7,466 nt of DNA from Chloroflexota bacterium (GTDB taxonomy: Bacteria > Chloroflexota > Limnocylindria > Limnocylindrales > CSP1-4), in the NCBI GenBank assembly GCA_021789355.1, contig JAJYJR010000282.1, positions 1-7,466 on the forward strand, read 5' to 3'. Under the pieces are notes generated by a model. It was not told the origin of the DNA, searched no databases, and saw only the letters and a list, made by a program, of their open reading frames with translations. Positions 1 to 5,490 of the stretch are shown in pieces. The translations under genes and the position numbers were made by a program. Positions within the stretch are counted from its first letter, which is position 1; each line of letters begins with the position of its first letter.

Positions 1-336
1 CTCGCGCCGGGATCGAGCATCCCCGGCGAGCGCCCCCGAGAGCAGCGCGATCACCGCGATCTCGGCGAGGTACGTCTTGGTCGCGGCGACGGCCCGCTCG
101 GGACCGGCCTGGAGCTCGACCACGTGCTCGGCCGCCGCGGCGAGCTCGGAGGCGGGGTCGTTGGTGATCGCCACGGTCAGCGCGCCCTGGCGGCGCGCAT
201 CGTCGAGGACGGCGACCACGTCGGGCGAGCGGCCCGACTGCGAGATCCCGAGCACCAGCGCGTGGTGGAGCCGGGGGGCGGTGCCGTAGATCGAGGCGAG
301 CGAGGGGGCAGCGAGGGCCACCGGGAGCCCGTTGCG
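1..336 (-). CDS. SIS-domain sugar isomerase/deaminase, partial; 5' end missing
   Basis: This is a fragment of a sugar isomerase (SIS) domain protein resembling GlmS-type isomerase domains or NagB-II/AgaS-type amino-sugar phosphate deaminases, which act on phosphorylated amino sugars in the cytoplasm. Read from 336 down to 1, the 112 residues begin [12 protein letters not shown]. They contain the phosphosugar-binding motif [10 protein letters not shown] (about 249-220), [10 protein letters not shown] (168-139) and [10 protein letters not shown] (96-67), a set typical of this family. The 3' end lies beyond the left edge. The usual N-terminal 60-80 residues, including the first SIS strand with its GTSD-like motif, are absent. 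No ATG, GTG or TTG occurs in this frame between 336 and 540, and the first in-frame candidate start is a GTG at 321-319 inside conserved sequence. It is therefore a 5'-truncated gene, a pseudogene or an assembly joint. Family assignment is firm; substrate is unknown. Confidence 0.75.
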
Positions 337-357
337 CGCCCGCGGACCGCGCGGGCG
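337..357. repeat. Perfect 8-bp hairpin at the broken end of the SIS gene
   Basis: CGCCCGCG (337-344) and CGCGGGCG (350-357) are exact inverted repeats around a 5-nt loop. The hairpin sits immediately upstream, on the minus strand, of the point where SIS similarity begins. There is no T-tract on either side, so a terminator role is not supported. It may simply mark the rearrangement or assembly joint, since strong GC hairpins are common break or misjoin points. Confidence 0.5.
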
Positions 358-444
358 GGCGCGTCGATGTCGGCATCCTGGTCGGAGGGCGAGCCGCCCA
401 CAGAGCCGTCCGTCGCGATCTGCGTGGAGCGCCGCACACGCCGG

Positions 445-450
445 TACACT
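445..450 (+). promoter_or_regulatory. Candidate -10 element (TACACT) of the SDR-plsC operon
   Basis: TACACT lies 32 nt before the ATG at 483, in a locally less GC-rich stretch, which would give a leader of about 25 nt. The hexamer 17 nt upstream (422-427, GCGTGG) is a poor -35. A similar TAGACT sits upstream of glnA. This is inferred from position and base composition only. Confidence 0.4.
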
Positions 451-482
451 CTCGCACCAAGGGACGCCACACGGAGGGCAGG

Positions 483-1319
483 ATGGCCGAGCAGGACGGA
501 CGCGAGCGGTGGGCGCTGGTTCTCGGGGCGAGCAGTGGGTTCGGCGCCGCGACGGCGATCGCCCTCGCGCGAGACGGCTACAGCATCGTCGGCATCCACC
601 TGGACATGCGGAGCAGCCTGGCCGCGGCCGACGAGGTCCGCGGCACGATCGAGGCGGCAGGCGTGCCCGTCGTGTTCCACAACGTCAACGCGGCGGACGA
701 GCAGAAGCGGCACGCGGTGGTCGAGGACATCGCGCGCCGGTTCGCGGAGCGGCGGGAGGCCGGCGCCGACCCGTACATCGCGGTGTTCCTGCACTCCCTC
801 GCGTTCGGCGTCACGCTCTCGTACATCACCACCGACCCGACCCGCAAGGAGGTCTCGCAGCGGCAGCTGGAGATGACCGCGGACGTCATGGCGCACTCGA
901 TGGTCTACTGGGTCCGTGACCTCTTCCACGCCGGGCTGTTCGCGCGGGGGAGCCGTCTGTTCGCGATGACCAGCGAGGGCGCCGTCAAGGTCGTGCCGAC
1001 GTACGGCCCCGTCAGCGCGGCAAAGGCGGCGCTCGAGTCGCACTGCCGCCAGCTGGCGCTGGAGCTGATCCCGCACGGCATCACCGTCAACGCGATCCGT
1101 GCCGGCGTCGCGGACACACGCGCGTCGCGCGTGATTCCGGGCCACCAGGAGCTGTTCCAGTACGCGCGGGAACGAAACCCGGCGGGCCGGCTGACCACGC
1201 CGGAGGACGTTGCCGAGGCGATCGTCGCCCTCGCGTCGCCGCGCCTGCACTGGATGACCGGCAACACGATCGGGGTGGATGGCGGCGAGCACATGGGCAC
1301 GAAGCAGGTGGACGATTGA
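483..1319 (+). CDS. SDR-family enoyl-[ACP] reductase-like protein (FabL/FabI type)
   Basis: This 278-residue short-chain dehydrogenase/reductase has a Rossmann nucleotide-binding loop, GASSGFG (15-21), a FLHSLAFG segment (102-109), and a C-terminal block [19 protein letters not shown] (232-250) ending in [11 protein letters not shown] (261-271). The catalytic Tyr174 and Lys181 are separated by six residues (YGPVSAAK). Classical SDRs have Tyr-x3-Lys; Tyr-x6-Lys is the hallmark of enoyl-ACP reductases such as FabI and FabL. The C-terminal half reads especially like FabL, an NAD(P)H enoyl-ACP reductase of the last step of fatty-acid elongation. At the place of the first FabI active-site tyrosine (10 residues before the second) there is Ser164, so the site looks like a Ser-Tyr-Lys hybrid. 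The ATG at 483 has a GGAGGG ribosome site (473-478), 4 nt away. The next gene, a PlsC-type acyltransferase, overlaps its stop, which supports a lipid role. Another SDR activity on an acyl or ketone substrate remains possible. Confidence 0.8.
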   Translation: MAEQDGRERWALVLGASSGFGAATAIALARDGYSIVGIHLDMRSSLAAADEVRGTIEAAGVPVVFHNVNAADEQKRHAVVEDIARRFAERREAGADPYIAVFLHSLAFGVTLSYITTDPTRKEVSQRQLEMTADVMAHSMVYWVRDLFHAGLFARGSRLFAMTSEGAVKVVPTYGPVSAAKAALESHCRQLALELIPHGITVNAIRAGVADTRASRVIPGHQELFQYARERNPAGRLTTPEDVAEAIVALASPRLHWMTGNTIGVDGGEHMGTKQVDD

Positions 1320-2149
1320 CCACGCCTGGCGCCTCGGCGCCGGGGGACGCGAAGCCGGCCGACGCGCCGGGAACAACCGGGGAGCCCGCGCCGGAGCCCG
1401 GCACGGCCGGGGAGCTTGCGGCAGAGCCCGCCCCGGCACCGCCCGTCACCCTCACGTTCCGCCTCGTGAACGCGGGGGTTCGGATCCTGATGGCCGTCGG
1501 GCGAGTCCGGCTGGTGGTCGAGGGGCTCGACCTGCTCCCGGACCGACCGGGCATCATCCTGGCCAGCAACCACCTCTCGTTCGCCGACCCGGTGCTGCTC
1601 GCGATGGTCGTCCACCGTGCCGTCGGGCGGCGGGTGCGGCACATGGCCAAGGCGGAGGCCGTCGCCGTCCCCGTGTTCGGGGTGCTCCTCCGCGACTACG
1701 GCGGTTTCGCCGTCCGGCGAGGCCGGCCCGACCGCGAGGCCTTCCGGATGGCGCGCGACGTGCTGGCCGGCGGCGACTGGCTCGGCCTCGCGCCCGAGGG
1801 AACCCGCAGCCGCACCGGGACGCTCGGGGGGCCGAAGCCGGGAGTCGCCCTGCTCGCGGTCCGGAGCGGCGCGGAGATCGTGCCGGTCGCGCTGTGGGGC
1901 ACGGAAGACCTGTGGCCCGTGGGGGCGCTGCTGCCTCGCCCCGGCAAGACGGTACACATCCGGTTCGGGAGCCCGTACCGGATCGAGGTCGGCTCGGGCG
2001 GAGCGGCCGCCGAGGACTCCGACCGGACGGAGGAGCGCCAGCGCCGCACGCCGGGCGACCGGCACGGCGCGCTCGAAACCGCCAGCGAGGGCCTGATGTG
2101 GCGGATTGCGGCGTTGCTGCCGGAGTCCTACCGGGGCCGCTTCGGGTAG
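1316..2149 (+). CDS. PlsC-type 1-acyl-sn-glycerol-3-phosphate acyltransferase
   Basis: This 277-residue member of the PlsC/LPLAT family would transfer an acyl chain to lysophosphatidic acid, giving phosphatidic acid at the inner face of the membrane. All four family blocks are visible. Block I is NHLSFADP (85-92), with the catalytic H-x4-D as His86 and Asp91. Block II is the FAVRRGRPDRE segment (131-141). Block III is APEGTRSRTG (159-168), which binds the phosphate of the acceptor. Block IV is the IVPVALWG segment (188-195). Residues 1-43 form a Pro/Ala/Glu/Gly-rich, probably disordered extension not needed for the fold. The chosen start is TTG at 1316-1318, overlapping the upstream TGA (1317-1319), with AGGTGG at 1306-1311 as ribosome site; this implies translational coupling to the SDR. 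A later start would only shorten the extension. The exact acyl acceptor cannot be told from sequence. Confidence 0.88.
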   Translation: MTTPGASAPGDAKPADAPGTTGEPAPEPGTAGELAAEPAPAPPVTLTFRLVNAGVRILMAVGRVRLVVEGLDLLPDRPGIILASNHLSFADPVLLAMVVHRAVGRRVRHMAKAEAVAVPVFGVLLRDYGGFAVRRGRPDREAFRMARDVLAGGDWLGLAPEGTRSRTGTLGGPKPGVALLAVRSGAEIVPVALWGTEDLWPVGALLPRPGKTVHIRFGSPYRIEVGSGGAAAEDSDRTEERQRRTPGDRHGALETASEGLMWRIAALLPESYRGRFG

Positions 2150-2151
2150 GG

Positions 2152-2177
2152 GCGTGTGCGCCCGCGGGCGCACACGC
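2152..2177. terminator. Perfect 26-nt palindrome 2 nt after the plsC-like stop
   Basis: The sequence 2152-2177 is exactly self-complementary (left arm GCGTGTGCGCCCG, right arm CGGGCGCACACGC), able to form an 11-bp stem with a 4-nt loop. It starts two bases after the TAG at 2147-2149. There is no U-tract, which is common for terminators in very GC-rich bacteria. A transcription-end or mRNA 3'-stabilising hairpin is the likeliest role; a protein-binding palindrome is an alternative. Confidence 0.55.
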
Positions 2178-2187
2178 GGCGGCGAAG

Positions 2188-2211
2188 GGTCACCCGCGGA
2201 GACGGGTGGCC
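2188..2211. repeat. Hairpin overlapping the start of the first tandem-repeat copy
   Basis: GGTCACCCG (2188-2196) can pair with CGGGTGGCC (2203-2211) as a 9-bp stem with one G-U pair and a 6-nt loop. The right arm belongs to the first 90-bp repeat copy and the left arm to the unique flank, so only this copy can form it. It may work with the palindrome just before it as a two-hairpin 3' end. Confidence 0.35.
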
Positions 2212-2400
2212 GGTGGGTCGCCCCCTCATTCGGGACCGCGGAGAGGGGTGGCCCGCGAGCTCGCCAGCCGCCCGATCAGGCGGCCCGGGAGACGGGTGGC
2301 CGGTGGGTCGCCCCCTCATTCGGGACCGCGGAGAGGGGTGGCCCGCGAACTCGCCAGCCGCCCGATCAGGCGGCCCGGGAGACGGGTGGCCGGTGGGTCG
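2198..2400. repeat. 90-bp tandem repeat, 2.25 copies
   Basis: Copies lie at 2198-2287 and 2288-2377, followed by a partial copy of 23 bp at 2378-2400, each beginning GGAGACGGGTGGCCGGTGGG. The two full copies differ only at G2259 versus A2349. Each unit contains two potential hairpins: CCCCTC/GAGGGG with a 15-nt loop (2222-2227 and 2243-2248 in copy 1) and GCCGCC/GGCGGC with a 6-nt loop (2267-2272 and 2279-2284). Copy 1 also has a GCGAGCTCGC palindrome (2255-2264), which the single substitution breaks in copy 2. The unit is a multiple of three, so several frames stay open through it, but none has a credible start or known protein. It lies between convergent genes and is most likely non-coding; a structured RNA or a dispersed genomic repeat is possible. 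Confidence 0.9.
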
Positions 2401-2435
2401 TGTCGCCCGGGCGCAGCGGAAAGGGCGACCGACCC
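2395..2435. terminator. Likely bidirectional terminator hairpin between plsC-like gene and glnA
   Basis: GGGTCG (2395-2400), one bulged T (2401) and GTCGCCC (2402-2408) pair with GGGCGACCGACCC (2423-2435). This gives a 13-bp stem with one bulge and a 14-nt loop. It lies 18 nt beyond the glnA stop (2454-2456) and at the far end of the plus-strand transcript, so it could end both. No T-run follows on either strand. The outer left arm is the last six bases of the partial third repeat copy. Confidence 0.55.
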
Positions 2436-2453
2436 CCGGACAGGACCCGTCTC

Positions 2454-3836
2454 TCAGAACTGCTCGAGGTAGCGGTCCAGCTCCCAGCTCGTGACCTGCC
2501 CCCGGTACTCGTCCCACTCGGCCCGCTTCGCCTCGACGAAGTGGTTGAGGACGTGGTCCCCGAGCGCCTCGCAGATCACCGGGTCCGCCTCCAGCTCGTC
2601 GATCGCCTCGCCGAGCGTCCCGGGCAGCTGCCGGATCCCGCGCTCCGCGATCCGTGCGGCGTCCATCTCGTAGAGACTCTCCTCGACGGGCTCCGCGAGA
2701 TCCATCCCCTTCTCGATCCCGTCGAGCCCGGCCGCGAGCATCACGGCGAAGGCGAGGTACGGGTTCGCGGACGGGTCCGGGCAGCGCAGCTCGACGCGGG
2801 TCGCCTCGATGCTCCGCCCCGGGGAGACCATCGGCACGCGGATGAGCGCCGAACGGTTGACCCGGCCCCAGGTGAGGTACGTGGGCGCCTCGTAACCGGG
2901 CACCAGCCGCTTGTACGAGTTCACCAGCGGCGCCATCACCGCGATCATGCCGCGGGCGTGCGCGAGGATCCCTGCCATGTAGGCGCGTGCCAGGTCCGAC
3001 AGCCCGTACTTGTTGGAGGGATCCGCGAAGGCGTTCCGTCCGGCCTTGACGTCGTAGAGGCTCTGGTGCGTGTGCATGCCCGAGCCGTTGATCCCGAAGA
3101 GCGGCTTCGGCATGAACGTCGCGTACAGGCCGTGCATCTGCGCGACCGCCTTCAGCGTGAAGCGGAAGGTGATCGCGTTGTCCGCCGTCTTGAGCGCATC
3201 CGAGTACTCGAAGTCGATCTCGTGCTGGCCGGGCGCCACCTCGTGGTGGGCGGCCTCGACGTTGATCCCGAAGGCCTCGAGCGCGTTGACCATGTCCTGG
3301 CGCACCTCCTGCGCCAGGTCCGTGCTGAAGTCGAAGTACCCCGCCTGGTCGTGCGGGAGCGGGCGGATGGCGCCCTCGTCGTCGCGCCGGAACAGGAAGA
3401 ACTCGAGCTCGGGCCCGGTGTTGAACCGGTACCCCAGGCGCTCCGCCCGCGCAACCTGGCGCCGGAGCACGTAGCGCGGGTCACCCACGAACGGCTCGCC
3501 CTTCGGCGTGTACACGTCGCAGATCAGGCGGGCCGTACCGCGCCCGCCCATCGGGCCGCCGTCGCCGTGCCCGGGCTGCCACGGAATCTCGGCGAACGTG
3601 CTGAGATCGGGCTTCAGGTACTGATCGCTCTCGGCGATCCGGGTGAACCCCTCGACGGAGCTGCCGTCGAACCAGGTTCCGTGCTCCAGTGATTCGGCGA
3701 GCTGATGCAGCGGGATGGTCACGCTCTTGACCGACCCGATGATGTCGGTGAACTGCAGCTGGACGAAGCGGATCCCGTGCTCCTGTGCCGCCGCAATCGC
3801 CGCCTTCGGATCGTCGCTCCGGACCTCGATCGTCAT
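2454..3836 (-). CDS. glnA: Type I glutamine synthetase (glutamate-ammonia ligase)
   Basis: This 460-residue enzyme makes glutamine from glutamate, ammonia and ATP, the main ammonia-assimilation step; the family forms cytoplasmic dodecamers. Visible signatures are FDGSSVEGF (56-64, N-terminal beta-grasp), GPELEFFLF (141-149), HHEVAPGQHEIDF (197-209), the ATP-site stretch KPLFGINGSGMHTHQSL (244-260), NSYKRLVPGYEAP (306-318) and the Arg-rich RVELRCPDPSANPYLAF (347-363). Length and C-terminus match the GSI-alpha class of Bacillus, archaea and Chloroflexota. The canonical NLYDLP adenylylation motif of the GSI-beta class is replaced by ESLYEMD (386-392), so control by GlnE adenylylation is unlikely. 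The loop before RVEL is about four residues longer than in Bacillus. The ATG at 3836-3834 begins MTIEVRSDD and has AGGGG (3845-3841) 4 nt upstream; a longer open frame upstream overlaps the regulator gene out of frame and is not used. A PucR-family gene lies 109 nt upstream on the same strand. Confidence 0.97.
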   Translation of the reverse strand: MTIEVRSDDPKAAIAAAQEHGIRFVQLQFTDIIGSVKSVTIPLHQLAESLEHGTWFDGSSVEGFTRIAESDQYLKPDLSTFAEIPWQPGHGDGGPMGGRGTARLICDVYTPKGEPFVGDPRYVLRRQVARAERLGYRFNTGPELEFFLFRRDDEGAIRPLPHDQAGYFDFSTDLAQEVRQDMVNALEAFGINVEAAHHEVAPGQHEIDFEYSDALKTADNAITFRFTLKAVAQMHGLYATFMPKPLFGINGSGMHTHQSLYDVKAGRNAFADPSNKYGLSDLARAYMAGILAHARGMIAVMAPLVNSYKRLVPGYEAPTYLTWGRVNRSALIRVPMVSPGRSIEATRVELRCPDPSANPYLAFAVMLAAGLDGIEKGMDLAEPVEESLYEMDAARIAERGIRQLPGTLGEAIDELEADPVICEALGDHVLNHFVEAKRAEWDEYRGQVTSWELDRYLEQF

Positions 3837-3909
3837 CGCGCCCCTGATCCTCCACCTGCGATGGGTACGCCACGGCGCCACTGCTTGGGCACCCTGCACA
3901 ACACCGACG

Positions 3910-3915
3910 AGTCTA
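3910..3915 (-). promoter_or_regulatory. Candidate -10 element (TAGACT) for glnA
   Basis: Read on the minus strand, TAGACT lies 73 nt before the glnA ATG, in the 109-nt gap after the PucR-family gene. The hexamer 17 nt upstream (3938-3933, GTCGCC) is a poor -35, as expected if an activator helps. It resembles TACACT before the SDR gene. It suggests glnA can be transcribed independently of the upstream operon, with a leader of about 65 nt. Confidence 0.35.
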
Positions 3916-3935
3916 GCCGACGGCAGAGCCCCGGC

Positions 3936-3945
3936 GACGGCCGTC
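3936..3945. promoter_or_regulatory. Palindrome GACGGCCGTC overlapping the glnA -35 region
   Basis: This exact 10-bp palindrome starts directly after the stop of the PucR-family gene (3946-3948) and overlaps the expected -35 position of the candidate glnA promoter. A second GCCGTC lies nearer the -10, forming a wider inverted repeat (GACGGC/GCCGTC) on the minus strand. Its position suits an operator, possibly for the adjacent regulator. In sequence this GC-rich, chance matches are common, so this is only a candidate. Confidence 0.25.
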
Positions 3946-5478
3946 TCAGGCCGATGGCGCCCCAATCTTTTGGTCATTCTGCACAAGCCTGACCGCGACA
4001 GAGAGCGCGAGCCGCAGCTCGGGGTCGTCGAGGCGCCAGCCCGTGAGCGCCTCGATCTGGGCGACCCGGTACTGCAGCGTGTTCCGGTGCACCCCGAGGG
4101 CCTCGGCCGCGGTGGCGGCCGCCGGGTGTTCCAGGACGGCTCGAAGCGTCGCGAGTCTTCGGCGGCGCCCGGCCGCGGATCCCTCGAGAAGTGGTGCGAG
4201 CAGCGTGGACGCGAGCCGGCCACCGTTGGGAAGGTTGTGCAGTTCGCCCAGCAGCCGGTATGCGGCAAGGCGTTCGGCGAGCACGACACGCGGTGACCCG
4301 ACGGCGGCATCGTCTCCCGCCGGCGCCCTTCCAACGGCCGGCCGCCCGGGGAGCGCCTCCACGGCCTCCAGGGTGGACCGGGCCTCCGCCTCCGCCGCCG
4401 AGCGGTCCTCCGGGCGGGTGAAGGGCCGGGACACGGCGACGTCGCGGCCGATCGCCCCGGCGATCCGGGTCGCGATGGCCACCCCCCGGGGGTCCGCCGA
4501 GCCGGGTGCCGCCACCACGCGGTAGTCCACGCTGGTCACGTCCCCGCGCAGAAGAAGCCGCCGTGCCGGCGCGAGGCGGACCACGCGGTCGCGTCGCCGG
4601 GCCCGCTCCTCGGCCGGGACCTCCTCGCCGGGCACGATCTGACGGGCCACCACCACCACCCACGGTGGCCCGTCGAGCGGCAGCGTGTCCGGCGCGCCAC
4701 CCCGGGAGCGTCGTGCCGTCTCGCGACCCATCTCCAGGGCCAGGATCGGCGCCACGCGCTCCGCCACGGCCCGGTCCAGCTCGCTCGCGGCCTGCGCGCC
4801 CAGCAGGGCAAGGAACCCGACGCCCGGAAGGGCGACGCGCAGCGCCGCCTGCCGGGGCTGGGCGAGGTAGCGGGCCGCGACCGCCGCGGCCTCGGGGAGA
4901 CCCTCTGGCGCGTGGACCGTGACGGGCGTCCCCCGCTCGTCCTCGATTGCCACGGCGCGGCCGAGCGAGGCGCCCACCGCGCCCGCCAGCGCCTCCAGTC
5001 CGCGCCCTTCCAGCGCCAGCCGCTCGACGGTCGCGTCCACCTGGGCCGCCTGGCGGTCGAGCTCAGCGCGGCGGTTCACCAGGTAGCCGACGAGCGAGCG
5101 CTCCAGCACGCCCGGGTCGCCGCCGCCGAGCCGGAGCGCAGGAAGCGACTGCGTGCGGGCGCCCTCGACGAGCCCGGCCGTGCTGGGCCCCGGCGCTCCG
5201 TCGCCGATCAGCAGCAGGGCGGAGATGCCAGCGCGCGCCATCTCCCCGACGAGGACGGACGGATCGGCCCCGCCGGCCACGAGCGCCGTGAGCGCCGGCT
5301 CAGGGACGATGGCGAGATCCCCGGGCTCCAGGCCCTCGAGCGCCGGCACGCGGGCACGGAGCACGCGCACCCAGGCGATCTCCGGATCCGGGGCGGGAAC
5401 CTTCGGGCCCACCTCCGCGGGTGAGACCCAGGTCGCGGTGGGTACCACGTCCCGCCAGATCTGCGTCAGCGTCGGCAC
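3946..5478 (-). CDS. PucR/CdaR-family transcriptional regulator
   Basis: This 510-residue protein has the three-part build of PucR-type regulators. An N-terminal PucR-like ligand-sensing domain spans about 3-120 (MPTLTQIWRDVV start, IAWVRVL at 34-40, PGDLAIVPE at 52-60). A middle GAF-like and GGDEF-like region spans about 140-390. A C-terminal helix-turn-helix lies at about 443-498, with AATAAEALGVHRNTLQYRVA (454-473) and IEALTGWRLDDPE (475-487), the classic VHRNTLxYRxxxIExLTG signature. Family members control purine catabolism, sugar-acid use or nitrogen genes. The neighbouring glnA suggests a nitrogen role, but the effector is unknown. The start is GTG at 5478-5476, 12 nt after the resB stop, without a clear ribosome site, so coupled translation is likely. 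The last residues (about 500-510) form a short unstructured tail. Family confidence is high; target assignment is inference. Confidence 0.92.
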   Translation of the reverse strand: MPTLTQIWRDVVPTATWVSPAEVGPKVPAPDPEIAWVRVLRARVPALEGLEPGDLAIVPEPALTALVAGGADPSVLVGEMARAGISALLLIGDGAPGPSTAGLVEGARTQSLPALRLGGGDPGVLERSLVGYLVNRRAELDRQAAQVDATVERLALEGRGLEALAGAVGASLGRAVAIEDERGTPVTVHAPEGLPEAAAVAARYLAQPRQAALRVALPGVGFLALLGAQAASELDRAVAERVAPILALEMGRETARRSRGGAPDTLPLDGPPWVVVVARQIVPGEEVPAEERARRRDRVVRLAPARRLLLRGDVTSVDYRVVAAPGSADPRGVAIATRIAGAIGRDVAVSRPFTRPEDRSAAEAEARSTLEAVEALPGRPAVGRAPAGDDAAVGSPRVVLAERLAAYRLLGELHNLPNGGRLASTLLAPLLEGSAAGRRRRLATLRAVLEHPAAATAAEALGVHRNTLQYRVAQIEALTGWRLDDPELRLALSVAVRLVQNDQKIGAPSA

Positions 5479-5490
5479 GTGGCCATGGTC

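Noticed and set aside
177..1439. A 420-codon minus-strand open frame running from antisense of the SDR into the SIS region
   Set aside because: It reads the SIS part in the wrong frame and is low-complexity elsewhere; its short coding-like stretch near 345-421 is noted only as part of the broken-gene finding.
905..2173. A 422-codon minus-strand open frame antisense to the SDR and acyltransferase
   Set aside because: Arg/Pro/Gly-rich composition without any domain; both plus-strand genes in the region are clearly real.
2198..2400. CRISPR array
   Set aside because: The repeats are 90 bp and directly adjacent with no unique spacers, and no cas gene is present.
2150..2453. Insertion-sequence remnant or attachment site
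   Set aside because: No transposase fragment, no terminal inverted repeats bounding the segment and no target-site duplication could be seen; no tRNA is present for an integration site.
2106..3692. A 528-codon plus-strand open frame across the tandem repeat and antisense to glnA
   Set aside because: It mirrors the reverse strand of glnA, has no recognisable domain, starts inside the acyltransferase gene and is expected from the high GC content.
3837..3945. Glutamine riboswitch or other structured leader before glnA
   Set aside because: Only short GC palindromes are visible; no known glutamine-aptamer core could be recognised in the short leader.
2454..4334. A 626-codon minus-strand open frame that extends glnA upstream by 166 codons
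   Set aside because: The extension overlaps the PucR-family coding region in another frame and has no glutamine synthetase character; the ATG at 3836 with a ribosome site gives a normal family length.
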